From NCBI GenBank assembly GCA_037576195.1, contig CM075101.1:13764001-13828000 (forward strand): 64,000 bases of DNA, written 5' to 3'. The DNA is from Phytoseiulus persimilis. Lineage: Eukaryota; Arthropoda; Arachnida; Mesostigmata; Phytoseiidae. Below the pieces are notes generated by a model. It was not told where the DNA came from and ran no database searches. It was given only the letters and a program-made list of their open reading frames with translations. The position numbers and the translations under genes are program-made. Positions 11,563 through 24,399 of this stretch are shown in pieces. Positions within the stretch are counted from its first letter, which is position 1, and each line of letters begins with the position of its first letter.

Positions 11563-14500
11563 CTGTCGGCGGTAAAAACTACTGCAGCCAAGCTACGTGC
11601 GATCGATATAGTCATTCCGGGGCCGTGAAGTGATCGATTCGATGAACGTTTGAGTCACTCCCTTCCAAAGCTGTGGTCGCGATGACGAAGTGCATGGCTG
11701 TACGCTCCTCTTATTTCGTTGTGTCAAATATTTGGTGGACGAAAAGTGGGTCACTCTTGGGTAAAGTCTCATCAGGCTAGATATGGAGCCGGGGGTGAAG
11801 GACTCGTGAATAATTTATGAACCGAAGGCAATTCATCGTTCTGTTAAAAACGTTGGTCCGTGGACAGTGTTTGAGTGGGATGGCTCGGAACACTTCAGGG
11901 AGAAAAAAAACTTTTGTTCCCGATCGAAACTCTCTCGTGGGCCATAGCCCTCGGCAATTGTGCCGCTCCGTTCATCGCTGACAGTCTCCGGGGCGAACAC
12001 GAGAAACGTCGGAAGAGGGAAGAGAAAGCGAACGTTTCACATACCAGAGGGTGCCCTCCGTGTGTACGAGTGCTGCGTGAGGCTTTCCTGGCGAGAAACG
12101 CTCGCGGTCCTTTCCAGAGCGACTTACATCTCAGCAATCGCCACGGGGTTGGATCAACCCAAGGCAGCAGAACGGGAAGGAACTTCTGGACTCACTTGCT
12201 CCTCGGTCCGCCTATGACTGCGCGGCTAGATCTGGAATCTTCTCCAATGGGGATCGGACTTCGAAGAATTGAAATCATCGCCTCAGGCATCTGCTCTGGC
12301 TCGTCGGTGCGTTCAAGCGAGCTCCGAGGCGCGTGTGTCTGAATATTTGTTGGCACCGTCGAAGTTTTCCCCGACAAACGGCCTGGGAAGCTGTCACCAC
12401 ACTCGCCAAACGAATTCAATAATCCTCATTATTGATCGTCCTCGAAGATGCCTCTCCCGTACAACCATTTATTTCCTGTTGGACTGAATCGAACCGACGA
12501 GGAAGCCAAGTGACGAACGCGGTGCTCACCTCGCGTGATGGCTTGCCTCGCCACACTGTAACCGTCGTGGGTACGGGACCCAAGGATTTACAATGCCAAC
12601 GCACGAGCGAGCTCACCGCTTGCTGACAGAGAAATTCGGCGATCACCAGGAAGTCCCCGACTCGCAAACTCGTCTCCCAAGGTAGCCTTTTCAGCCCGGT
12701 TGTGAGGAAACGCTTGATGGGGTAACGAGCGGCATCGAACCCCAACGCCCAGAAATCCGCTCCGTTTCTCGAGCCGCTGTGCCCCAGCTGATTCACATTA
12801 TCGACGTGAGTGCAAGAAGCTGCACATAGGATTTGTGATTCTCAATGCAGCGCGTTATTCAGGACCGCAGCGGGTGGCATTTACCAGCGACGTATCATCA
12901 GGGAATGCAAGCACGGACCATGGCATGTGTCCCACGAATGTTACGACCAGAACATAAGCAGCGTGCAAATATTTCCCGCGTTGTGCATTCTCCGGACCAA
13001 ATCCATCTCTCGCGAGAAAAAAAACAACTCAAGAACGGGCTAGCGATGATGATCCTTGGACATTCGGCCGCTCAACTTCGATCATTCCGTCGTCGGTATT
13101 CGGTTGACAAGTACGAGCCCATCTCCAGCGTCGGAAGAATCCAATCCAGGCGCGGAAAATTCGGGGCGCCTCCTGAGGCAAGGAGCTGAGAGCTGCGATT
13201 GCGGAAAGTTGTGCTTCTGTGATTTCGCTCGAGGCAGGACCCATGGAGCAGATTTCCGAGCAGTGGACAGAATCGCTTCTCTCGTCTTCGCAGAAACCGA
13301 GAGCTCACCCATCGGAGCCACCCCTCCCTTCGTACCAGGAGACGATGTTTCAGGATGCCCGCGGTTCGTGGATCGGTGGCTCCACCGTTGCGGAACATGT
13401 CTCAGCTCTTCAAACTGAGAGAGAGGCTGGGACCGAGTTTCCATGAGTGCTAGCAGGGGGGTAGGTCAGGTCGTCAACAGTAGCGTACCGTAGGGGGAGG
13501 CGATGGGGCGGGCCGCCGCGGGCATCAGGATTCTCCAACCGGTCCGAAGTGCCTGTGGGAGCGCTCCCACACTCTGCGGGATAATCCGTCTGTTCGCGGC
13601 CGATTTCCCTAGAATTCCCAGGGAAAATGAACTCTCAAAATGACTTATACGGTGTCGGACTACTTCGATCGTCTCCTGATAAGCCTGGATGGGGAAGCCG
13701 GAGAGCTATTTCCACTTCCTCGTAGACCCGTGACGCCGGAATCTCTGGGAACATGCGCTCGCCGAATCACGAGCGTCCAGACGCAACATCAAAGAACTCA
13801 TAGTGGAAACCCTTCACAACAATTGACTGGCTGGAAGATTTCAGTATGAGTTCTCCACGGCCTCGCTCGTCGTACTGTGGAAACGCAAAAGGATCGAACA
13901 GATGATCCGGTCGTTCTAGGAGCTACAGAAATGCGAAGCAACGAATGTCAGGATGAGCTCTCAGGGTTTCCTAACCAGGATTTCAACAGACTTTCTATCT
14001 GAGAGAACCGGAACAGACTTACTCAAACCACGCACCTGTCACACTTCATTTCTGGGCTGAAGGCGTCACATTATGCCAGTATTATTTTCAAGAATCGGAG
14101 CGACTTATCTGACCGGCTGTCTCCGTTTTCCCTCGGTGTAGAGCGGGGAATTCCACAATCAACTGCCCGAGGCACCGCTTATTCGGTTTACCTACTATCT
14201 TCCCCGGATAGGATAGTATGAACCGGAGTTTCTTCCACGATCACCCGTTTTTGAAGTCAACACTCGATTTGAAGATGAGTGGTTTGAGATTTCGGTCGAG
14301 CCCTCCGTCAATATATCTGCAGAAGTCTTCGAGCTTTCCATCGAGGAAAATTCGAAAAGATTTGACATCATTGTCGAGTGATTTCCAGTGAAGTTTGCTT
14401 GAAAGAATCATTCACGATCTTCGAAATCGATTCTCGCAAACACGTACGTTGACAGTATATTTGGATCGCGATAGCGGGCCGACGTCAGCGAGCAGAACAG

Positions 14501-16834
14501 CACAGGTTTCTGGACATGAATCGGCTCGTCCCACCTTTGAAGGTAGGGTCTGCAAGAAGAAAGCTCGACGGCCGAGGCCAACGGGGTATTCAACTACAGA
14601 TACCACGACACTTACCGTCTCACTGACAGTATAGATCGACGAATATCATGGATTACTGCTGTTCATTTCGTCTGCTGAAGCTCGAATAACTCTGATTTTC
14701 CGTGTTCATTATGCCCGAATTCCCCGATGAGCCGGATACTCATTTCCTCCCATTCCGAATGGACGCAGTTTAGAACCGAGAAGACAAAAATTGTGCTGTC
14801 CTGTCGGGTCGATTTCCCAGGTCATGATGAGACGGGTGCCAATTCAAATGGATGAGAGTAGCTTCGGTGGAGAGTCAAGTTTCCTATCTGCCGAAGCCCA
14901 TGCTGAACAACGGCTCGCTACGGCAGAGAGATCGAGAGGCCTCAGAGTAATGTTACGGCAGAGTTCAGTGAAAAACGCTGGTGCTGGTTTGAGCGTCAAT
15001 CATGGGGCACTTCGGAGAGACATCGCCGCCGAAAGTTCTGCCGCCTCAAGTCACATCTTTCTCCGATATTATGGGAATACGCCCTGAGAATAAACCCTGA
15101 ATGTAGACGTTCGGATGAACCTCCCATGTTTGAACCTTCCGGCGATCAAGGTTGACGAGCATCATCGATCAACGTCTCCTCGGATGAATGGCGCGCGCGA
15201 ATGAAGTCGTGGGAGCGTTGATGTCCAATAGCTCCGAGAGTGGTTTTCTTCTGACCCATGAAGACTTCGAAGCGCATCATTGTGCCGCCATCGCTCAGCT
15301 GATTCGCAACAGCTCGGAAATGCTATGGCGAGATCACATCCATCATGAGCGCGTCTTCCTGCATACGATCTGCGTAGAGTTGCGGACCAAGTCCACGAAA
15401 TGTTTCTGGCTGTCGAAGTTCTGATATCTGGTGGGCAAAGATTTCGTGTGAGGCGCCGGCCCCTGGGCTTGCATTCCGGAACGCGATGGATGCCCCGTTC
15501 CCCCTTTCCACGGTGTCAATTCGCGGGGTAAATTGGATGGATCAAGCGTTCTTCGTTGCGCTTTATGACCAAGTGCCTTGATGCCAACGAGGCGATGTCG
15601 ATGGCATCGACGCAAGACGGATCCGGGAAACCCCCTCTGAAACCTGAGCTTGTACCGGATCATCAGAGGAAGCTTGAAACCGATGACAGAGCTCCCGTGG
15701 ATGCCGTGAACTCTTTGGAATCAGAATTGAAGTCGCGTGAAAGTGTTTGTTGAGGTAGATTCCGATGACCCGTTGGCCCCTTCAGCGGAGAAAAATCGAA
15801 CTTTTGAGCACAGCCCTATCGAGTTCACGACTCCTCAACGTTTCAGCTAACGCGCGGAAGGTCCGAGCCGTCACAGCAAAACAAGCTGCAACAATCGAGA
15901 GATTACCGCTTCACTGAGTGATTTCAAGCTCTCGCAAAAGCCCCCCCCCCCTTTGAAATTCCAGGCAGTTTGCCAAGCCTCTCCAACTCACAGCGGGAGA
16001 TCCTACACGAGGAGCTCCCTCCGCAGGATCCACTCTTCAGAGTTTCCCAGAGCAATCCCGCATATTCAGTTGCTATCCCGCATATTTAGCGCGTATTTTC
16101 GGAGTAAACTGGAGTGCATGGAGTTTTGGTCGACTGAAGTTGCCCTCACGCGCACGAGCCGAGAGCTGTCGTCGCCTTGAGGATTCATATTCCATGGCGT
16201 TTTCTACTCGGTGTTTGCGGCCGAAACCCCCACTGACGCAGATCATGGAATCGATGAGAGCCATGACATCTCTTCCTGAAAAGATGGCAGGTCTATCAAC
16301 GAAAAACACCAATTAACTGTGCACCGAATAAGTCAGCTCAAATGACTTTCTTGGAATCTCGAGTTCAAAGAATTCAATCGCTCACTGATTGTGGAGTTTT
16401 TGTCCCCTCGCCTCTCCATCCCTTTACTCCGATCATCAAGAACATCTTAATTGACGGACAGTCTCTACTAGACGGGAGCCTTTTGAAATCCTGAAAGATG
16501 GACGAGGATGCTCCCTCTCCGTGGAGGTTGCATTGCCAAACGGTCTGAGTGGGCTGGGGGTTTGAACTTGGAGGAGAAACTCTCCAACGGATACCCTCCC
16601 GCCTTAATCTTTGAAGGAGGCGGAGACTCCACACGTTTGTTTGGCTCTCAGCTGTTTGGCGCGCGGCGACGAGTTTCGTCTGCTTCATCGGAAAGAAACA
16701 GACTTTGCTTCGAACCGGCCTTTCGCTCGGCTGTCGTGGTTGAGTTTTACCGCTGAGTTTCGAGTGCAATTAGCAACTATCTGTCAAGATTGGAGAAGGC
16801 TCATCTGCAGCTGGCGAATCGCCCGGTCTACGTT
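11563..16834. other. no recognised gene; probably decayed repeats
   Basis: Several open frames of 60-155 codons occur on both strands, often antiparallel to each other, without recognisable domains. A run of 12 C lies near 15940. The region ends at the first exon of BAP18, so its right end must contain that promoter. Confidence 0.45.
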
Positions 16835-18040
16835 ATGAACAACGCTGAGATCGCTGCCAAGGTAGGCCGCTCGAAACGTTGTCAACACGATGAGCCGTCA
16901 TCGGAGCTGCACAAATCAGAACTCTCTATTGACAACTCTGAGCCTGGTTTGCATGGGCTCAGAGAACACGCAGAAAAAACTTCGGGTTGACATCTCATGG
17001 ACAGCAATCCGATGCTAGCACAGCTAACAATTGCGGAGCGGTTCTTCTAACCAAATTTATCCGGAGAGAACCTGGGGGGAATTCAAGACTCATTCAGAAC
17101 GTTCGGTCTCCAATGTTTGGTAGAAAACATGATAGTTGTTCGCAGCCTTCTCAAATTCTCCATTCCATTGCGTTCTTCAATAGGTCGGCGATGTCTTCAC
17201 GGCCGCCGGGAATGCATTCACACAACTAGGAGAGTTGTCATCGCAACTCTATTCGAATACAGATCAGAATCTCGTCGGGTGAGTTCCTGAAATTTCAATA
17301 GTCCGAATTAAATAGGTCCGCATCGTTCTCAACGGAAGATCTACATTGTTCAGGGATCGAGTGGCCGTCCAGAACTATGACCACACGAGCTCAGTTCACA
17401 GTTCAGGAAACGACAGTTCAAACTGGGTCCAGTTCAACTAAAAGCGATCACTACACCTTACTGATTTACAGCGCATGATCACTGACTCACGCATGCGTTC
17501 CGATTTTTGTAGGGGTAAATGGACGGAAGAAGAGATTGAAATGCTGCGGTTGGCCGTTCGGCGATTCTCGGACGATTTGAAGAAACTGTCGGAATGCATA
17601 AAAAGCCGTGCTGTGTAAGTCCGTCTCCGTGGTTTGTGGAAAAGCGGAATCCTGGTTTTCGATCCTGGGACCAGCGGAATCACAATGTTCATCGAACTTC
17701 CCACTTTGGTTTCGCGGGTGTAAAATAAAATGGCAGAACTCTCATGCTCCTTTCCCGACATTCCAGTTTGCAGATCAAAACCAACATGAAACGGAAGGCG
17801 GTGGAAACGGCTGGTCTGCCTGCGAAGAAAAGCATTCCTCCCAATAATGGGACAAAGCAGGGCCCGTCGGTCACGATTAAGAAAGAGAGTTCGCAGCAAG
17901 CTGCTCTCGCCGCTACGATACTAGCCCAGCAGAAGCAAACATCAGCCGATATCACTCTGAACATGCTCAACGCAACAGAAAATGAAGTGGATGTTGTCGG
18001 ACTAACTGAACCCCACAAATTGGAATATGACTCGGATTGA
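16835..18040 (+). CDS. BAP18: BAP18 (BPTF-associated 18-kDa protein, C17orf49 homologue), SANT-domain chromatin factor
   Basis: Four exons join in phase: 16835-16861, 17184-17278, 17513-17614 and 17767-18040, encoding 165 residues. The first coding exon is only nine codons. The conserved N-terminal block VGDVFTAAGNAFTQLGELS is at residues 10-28. A SANT/Myb-like domain follows from KWTEEEIEMLR (43-53) to about residue 90 and is split by an intron after SRA. The C-terminus has the family block ADITLNMLNATE..VDVVGL. In animals BAP18 is a subunit of the BPTF/NURF and MLL1 chromatin complexes and helps them act at H3K4me3-marked promoters in the nucleus. A plausible AATAAA is at 18256-18261. A diverged relative lacking the SANT exon lies 6 kb downstream on the same strand. 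Confidence 0.93.
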
Positions 18041-18261
18041 AGTCAACCAGAAAGTATTGAATCCGACCTGCTCAGCATAGGAAGTGCCGAGTTTGTTGCA
18101 CTGCGAGAAGAATCGTTCGAGGAGGCTTCTGTTCGAGCAATCAACATCTGCCACCCTCGACGCGTTGTAAAATAATGTATAATTGTAAAGTCGTTCCACA
18201 TCGAGTAAATATATTCATCAACCAACTTGTTGGGCTTTTGCAGATCCCAAAGCAGAATAAA

Positions 18262-20461
18262 CCCTGAAAGCCTGTCCCGGTGTGTCACTTCCTTCATGCG
18301 TTGGAATCAGATAACCTACCGCTCGGGTGATCCCTGGAATTGGGGAGATCGAGGGATTCTAATGGGAGAACGCGTCATTCTTGTTGAAAACGATCTCATG
18401 TCCCGATCAGAAGGCGGGCTTACGAACGTTCTCCAGCACCATTCCTTGTTCCTCCGGCGACCGCTATTTTAGCAGCCTTAAGTAGGGTGTCTGGGAGTCG
18501 CCGAAATGAGCCTCGTCAATCTAAGCGCGCGGGCGAAAATTCCTGCATTCGAGTAGTGAAGTGGTAGAGCCCTCTTCAAACCGGCCGACGACAGCATCTC
18601 AGCGAACCTTCGTGGCCATCATCAGGAAAACGCATCTTAGCGGATCTTCGCGCTTTTACTCTCAGAAGTTCGGATCCTCCGAAATCTTCCGATGACTGCT
18701 CCAGCGGTGCCTGCTGGTGAGCCGCAGACGATTCGATCCCAGGAGAGAGCACTGAGTTCAAGAGAATTTTTCATGTGGATGCAGGTCGCCGTCACCGCGT
18801 CAACAGACCGATGTCGAGGGCATCGAATATGATGCGCGGAGGAGCGCATGTTTTCCGAGGGACACTAGCCAATCGGTTCGTCCGTCATTGTCATGTTGTG
18901 GTCAGATTCGGGACAGATAAACCCATGAAGGAATTACCCTTACGTTTCAGCACGACTCGATACTGATAGAGACACTCAGGCCAACAGGACAAGAGTCATT
19001 AGCAGCGTCGACGGAGCAGAGCAGCAAGATCTGAACTTGCGGCAATCGCTGGAGTATGTAGAGTTTGTCCCTTGACTAATGAGGGCGTAGTTTGGAGGAG
19101 AGGCGTAGTTAGGGGGCGCGTTTCCATCTGGATAGTCTAGGGATAGACTGGGAAATGGGAGCTGTTTGGCTTCTGAGTGTAGGGGTACCAGAAAACGTAT
19201 CGAAACCGGTCAGAAGAAAGCGAATTTTTCAAGGAATCGATACTTTCCTGTTTTTCTCCCCAAGGACTCCTAGCCTTCTCTGGCTGTTGCGGAAGACAAA
19301 CTGTAACGTATGCTCCTGGACTTGACGCAAAGGAAACGGCTCGACCGTAGCTCTTCCCCTCTGGCAATTTCTGATATACAGCTCTATGATAAACAGTCAT
19401 TTTTCGAGGCCATATCCATTGTTAGATCATTGTAGCTCTATATCGCACATGGTCACATGGGAGCTCCGATGGCTCGGATTTCACTGCACTTCCGAAACAA
19501 GACGATATTCTACGCGGTTCTGATATCTCAGACTTCACTACAAGCCAATGAATGGAAAAAGTTCGCTAGGAGACGAATCGACCGTTATCGTTGTAGCCAG
19601 AGCGCAACACAGACTCGCTCCTTCTGCCGTCGAGAGCTCCTGAACTTCGTGTGCTCGATGACATCTTCATCCCCCCCGAAGGTCACACGTTGAGGTGACA
19701 CTTGTCGTATCACATATGTAGTTACCATGACTGGTCCGGCCCTCGGTTTCCCACCCATCGTGTTCTAGGGGAATCGACGACTCCGATCCGAAATGTCGCG
19801 GAGTCACCGGATTCCAAAGAGGCGTGTTAGATCGCGATACACTCCCATCAGGGGCGGTGATTCAGGAAATATTGAACACGACGATCTGGAAGCGGATGCA
19901 ACGCTCTCGCCCAATGATACCTAACGAGCTACAAAACTCGAGTTCCCGTCCCCTTGGTGGCGACAGGGGGAATTTTAGAGGCCACACCTCACTACCCGGG
20001 TGAATGACTCCGTAATACCACCAACCATAATGACGAGAAAAATGACACTCCATAAATATAACATATTCTGCCAGTTTGAGGCAGAATGCGGTGCCTCGCT
20101 ACAATGAGGACGCGATTCTGCCGTGCCCTCTGTGTAGCGTCTCCCAGCAGAAAAAACAACCGCCCGCGGAGAACTCGTAGAGCGCTTCCCAGCCGACCAA
20201 GCGATATCTTAGTACCAACAGCTTGAGACATTGATGCGTAGTATGCGCTGCAGTACACCCCCCCCCCCCGTCTCCGTCGTCAGCGGAGAGTTGATCCCTA
20301 TTTGAGGCTGCATTCCTACACGGGGCCGATATCGTCCTCGATTTGACTGCTCCAATCCTCCTGTGTCACGATCGGATATTCCGCTTTCAATGCCGAGAGC
20401 GGACGAACGGACGTTTGTTCAACCAATGTGCAACTCTACCCGTATGAGTACGATGACATAA
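18262..20461. other. no recognised gene
   Basis: Only unsupported open frames are visible. One 87-codon minus-strand frame at 19137-19400 has protein-like composition but no known domain and no linked exons. Confidence 0.45.
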
Positions 20462-20866
20462 ACTGAGGGCATCTCCGCCTGTGTGGGTTGTTTATGTTCA
20501 AGAGCTGCGGGGGGAGAAAAGGGGGGAGTGAGCGCAGTCGCAGCTGGAGGATTGGTTGATGCGTCTCGCTGTGGTTATCGAGAGAGACCCGAATCAGCAC
20601 AAGATGTGAAAAAAGCCGATCGTGACGACGGATCTGCTCTCATCGATTCTCCATTCTCATTGAAGAAAGAGAAGGAAATCGTCTCTCAAAATCCCGAAGA
20701 TTGGCATCAATTCATTCCCATCTCGGGATTGCAACGAGTTCCTGCATCTCATTCCTCAAGTGCATTTCGTAACTATCTCGAGGAAACACTCAACGATCGA
20801 TCGCAGCAATCTTCACATACATTGAGGCGAAGCCAGATTAAGCCAACATGTTCAGGGCGCTAGACA
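20462..20866 (+). CDS. possible exon of an unknown protein
   Basis: A frame open from 20462 to the stop after 20860 reads as a hydrophilic, serine- and charge-rich sequence ending ...LRRSQIKPTCSGR. No in-frame ATG is present, so it would have to be a 3' exon; the bases just before 20468 end in AG. Codon choice looks unforced and coding-like, but I recognise no domain and see no partner exon. It may be an exon of an uncharacterised gene or chance. Confidence 0.25.
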
Positions 20867-23636
20867 ACGACACAAAAAATGTAACTCGCTCAGTCTGAGC
20901 CGAGAGCTTGGCAAAACGTCAGAAAGGTAGATGCACGGAATTCACTCTTTTTTTCATTCTTCATAGCTATCATGATCTCATGTATGCGCTCATCGGACCT
21001 GTGAAATTATACCTGGAGAAAAAATTGATATATTTCTCCTTACCAGTGAGGCCCGGGGGCAGAAGCCCAAGCTACAATTCAATGTCTCAGTTCTCTGCAG
21101 CTCCTGCATCCCTCGCAGAATATCCGAGACTGAGGAGTTTTGATCTTTTCGGGTCGAATATGAAGTTAAGGGAGTCTTATGTCGAATTTCAAAAACTATT
21201 TGGCTCTTCGGAAGCACTTTTGAATATCAACGGGTGGAGTTGAAGTCCAGGTATCGACCACCTCAATCGGAGAAGCTTACAGCAAGCAAATCTGCTGAAA
21301 CCGACACATGAGGTATCGCTGACCGTTCACGGATGACGTTATGAATTTCCCCCACTGGTACCCCCAGCCCCGTGGGGAGCCTACAAAGATAACCACAACA
21401 CTGAATCATTACCTCCTTCCGCTGATGACAGGGGCATTGCTTACAATAACACCTTGAAGTACCAGTAGTTATTCGGTTGTCGATAAATCTGCTAAAATAT
21501 GTACCGACTGGAGTCTTTTCGACCGGTCACACATACACGGTGAAGAGCCTCGAGAGGCCTCTAGCATCAACAGAGATCATCATCAGCAGTTCTCTTCCTC
21601 AATTTCGTTCTCGAGTTCCAGTTTCTGTATTAATTGAGCTCCCGATGATACGTTCGTGACACACTGTTCTTTTGACGACTCGATTCGTTCCGAGGTAACA
21701 CGTTCCGTTCAACGAGGACGGAGCTCCGAATATAACCCTGTCATTACAGTAGGATGATGAGTTCGGAACACTCAGCAGCCAAAGTGAGTCTGACCGATTT
21801 TGAGGAAGACATAGTTGCCAGTGAGGAAAAACTTGCTTCGATGTTCGATGTTCTCGGGGGAGTTCATTGCCGGGCTTGGCTTCAGCGACGAAGCCAAGGC
21901 AACGCACTGGAAAGTCGTTCACCGACTTTCGGTAGCTTTAAACCGCGTTTCCTTCCCCTTCCTCTCCTGTGGCAAGCGGGCACTCGCTGCTAGCCGAACG
22001 ATGCGCATGTATCGAGAGCATTTATTCCGGCTTCTAAAGCTCAAGCGGCTTGAGCTCTTGGAGACGGAGTGCTGCCACAAGTGTTACAGCCATTGCTTCG
22101 ACAGAGCGCGAAGATCATCGTTGCAAAGCGCTCGCCGGACGCGCAAATCGGTTTCGGGTCGGTGAAATGCCACTCAATGCTGGAAACCTCACTGCTCAGC
22201 CCTGCCGGACACGGCTCTGTGGAGAATCGCCCGAAACTCTTCAGGGAAGCCGATGTCAGAAAATTCATCGATGGCATAAGTTCTTCAATCCGGGATGGAG
22301 CCCCAACCCACACGAACACTCTCGTTAGGAACTGGCTCCGCCGACATTTCTGTTTTTTCTGGGACGAGAATCTGTATCCTCCAGTCATCTCGATTTCGGC
22401 GTTTGTAACGTTATTGTGATGAAGTCAAACGAACGGGTGCAGATGGATAAGGAGGAGTTGAACGTGGCACTCCGTTTGCCACGACTCCCAGAGAGTATCT
22501 GAAAAAAGCCTGTCGCAGCTTCCTGCTGCGGATTGGAGGAAGTCATCGCAGCAGATGGCGCGTAGTTCAGATGAAAAACTTTCGGTCTCCCGCGAATCTT
22601 TCGTGCTGTCATTTTTGGTGCTTTTCTGGGCGCGGACATGAGGTGAGCGCCAGGTGACTTTTAAGGTGGAACAAAAATTGTCGGATCGACCCGGGTACTT
22701 CGTTATCGGGTAGTTTGGCTCGAAATCCTAACCTGTTGCCATCGGTGAGCTTTGCGAAACAAGCTCCCCTGAAGAGTTACGGGCGATTTTCACGGGATGG
22801 GGGTATCCTGTTGATTCCTCGTATTGAGTGTTGTCTCTCTCCGATTTGCGACCGATTTGTAGGTGAGATCAAGAGCATTCTTTCTATTTTTAATTTCTTG
22901 GAATCGGTTGAGATTCGGTGATCCCCTGGTCAGTTCGTTTGGGGGCCATGTTTGAAATTGAGGAAAACTTAGACGAGCTCCAGGAAACGCAGTTGTAGGC
23001 TCCCGTTTTTATTATGGAGGCCTGTACTATGATGCCGATTTCGGCTGACCTTGCCACTTCATGAACTTGCTTTCTATCCGAGTCCCCGACCTACGGTCCC
23101 GAACACACCACGGGGTTGAAATATCCATTCGGGGCTCGCAGCCGCGGGGATTCTAGTTTCATGCAAGCTCTGATTATCTCGCGCGGGAAAGTTGCGTGAT
23201 CGATTTCCATGTTCTTCGATCAATCAGGCGAATCGCGAACAGGACGATCTGTCAGCCCTCGGGACTCGGCAAAGCTGGTCAAGCGATCAATCTGTTACGA
23301 GATCGTTTGGACCTTGATGATTGTGGAGAGAGGCAGCCCGCTAGCAACGTCCCGAAGGACGTCCATGGCAATAAGCTCCCTGTCGGATAATGCTCAGGAA
23401 CGTCCTCGGTAGCACCACGTCTTGCTACTATGCGACAATCCGTTCCCAATTTCGTTCAATGTCTCCCTAGAACGCATGATGCATTGACTTCTCTTTATTA
23501 CCTCTCCAATCGGGTTTCCCTCCCGGTCGTCAGCGAAAACATCACAATTTCAAGCTCTCGAGGAGGTTCATCCGAGAACCGCACGTTGCACATGCTTGTA
23601 TCATCTCAAACTGCTCTGGTGGAGAGGCGACGAGAG
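20867..23636. other. unassigned interval with a C13 run nearby and weak open frames
   Basis: Open frames at 21754-22165 (+) and 22385-22639 (-) look protein-like in places (the latter begins with a basic MSAPRKAPK stretch) but cannot be tied to a family or to spliced models. A 13-base C run lies just upstream near 20258. Confidence 0.35.
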
Positions 23637-23789
23637 AAGCCTCTCACAATTTCGAACGACGCGAGCTCGTCCGTCATGGGTGCGGTCCTTTTGCAAGAGG
23701 ACAGACCCCTTGGTTTCGCCTCCGCAAGCCTGGCTCCTACCCAGCAGCGGTACGCGCAACTAGAGAAGGGTTTCACTCGAGTCTCTCGC
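23637..23789 (+). mobile_element. Gypsy-type LTR retrotransposon remnant (RNase H start)
   Basis: Within a longer open frame, the residues KPLTISNDASSSVMGAVLLQ followed by RPLGFASASLAPTQQRYAQLEK match the beginning of the RNase H domain of Gypsy/Ty3 polyproteins, including the first catalytic Asp in the DAS box and the A-S-x-x-L-x-x-x-Q-x-x-Y block. I find no flanking reverse transcriptase, integrase or LTRs in frame, so this is a fragment. Confidence 0.75.
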
Positions 23790-23989
23790 CGGAGCTCCCC
23801 CGCAATGTGGGCACACTGGTCGTCGAACGTTTGGGCCCGCGTTGGCGGATTAGATGAGCGATAGAGCCTGATGTGTTCCTAGAACTTGATCCATGCCTTT
23901 GAAGACGAACCCAGCGATTGGCAGAGATACCAAACTCAATAACTAGTGTTTACATGATGAAAACTGATTTTTGAAACGCTTCCAACCAG

Positions 23990-24397
23990 GTCGGAGAGAT
24001 CTTCAACAAGGCAGGTGCAGCGTTCACTCATCTAGGCGAGCTCTGTCTGCAGGTCTATACAGTGACGGAAGATTTCAGAGAATACGAGAGGTGAGGAACG
24101 CTCGCTCCAATAAGTGTCGAGAAATGGGCGGCTGCCCGAATGTACTGCGTGATTGCAGCGGAATGTTAATCTTGTGCACTCGCTTCCAGGTCACAGATCG
24201 AGGGCTCGTTGAAGGACCCGAACGCAGGGGAACTGCCGGCATCTTCGAAGAACCCGGTCCTGCTCAGTTCACCGCTGGATTGCCCTCGAGAAATAGGTCT
24301 TGAACACCAACTTTCGGCGTCGACCTCGGATATGGGCGCAGTTCTGTCGCATACCGGCGACGCCGATGTCGACGTTGTCGGGCTCGGCGACCGCTGA
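23990..24397 (+). CDS. BAP18-like paralogue without the SANT exon (5' end not found)
   Basis: Two exons join in phase. Exon 23990-24090 starts after CCAACCAG and encodes VGEIFNKAGAAFTHLGELC, the conserved BAP18 N-terminal block, beginning at the same residue and phase as exon 2 of the intact gene at 17184. It ends at a GTGAGG donor. Exon 24190-24397 starts SQIEGSLKDPN, aligning with the LQIKTNMKRK start of BAP18 exon 4, and ends with DADVDVVGLGDR, the family C-terminal block. The 99-bp intron between them has no room for a SANT exon and none is seen, so the DNA/histone-contact module is missing. The first exon with the ATG is not identified. It may be a functional SANT-less form or an old, still open duplicate. 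Confidence 0.78.
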
Positions 24398-24399
24398 TG

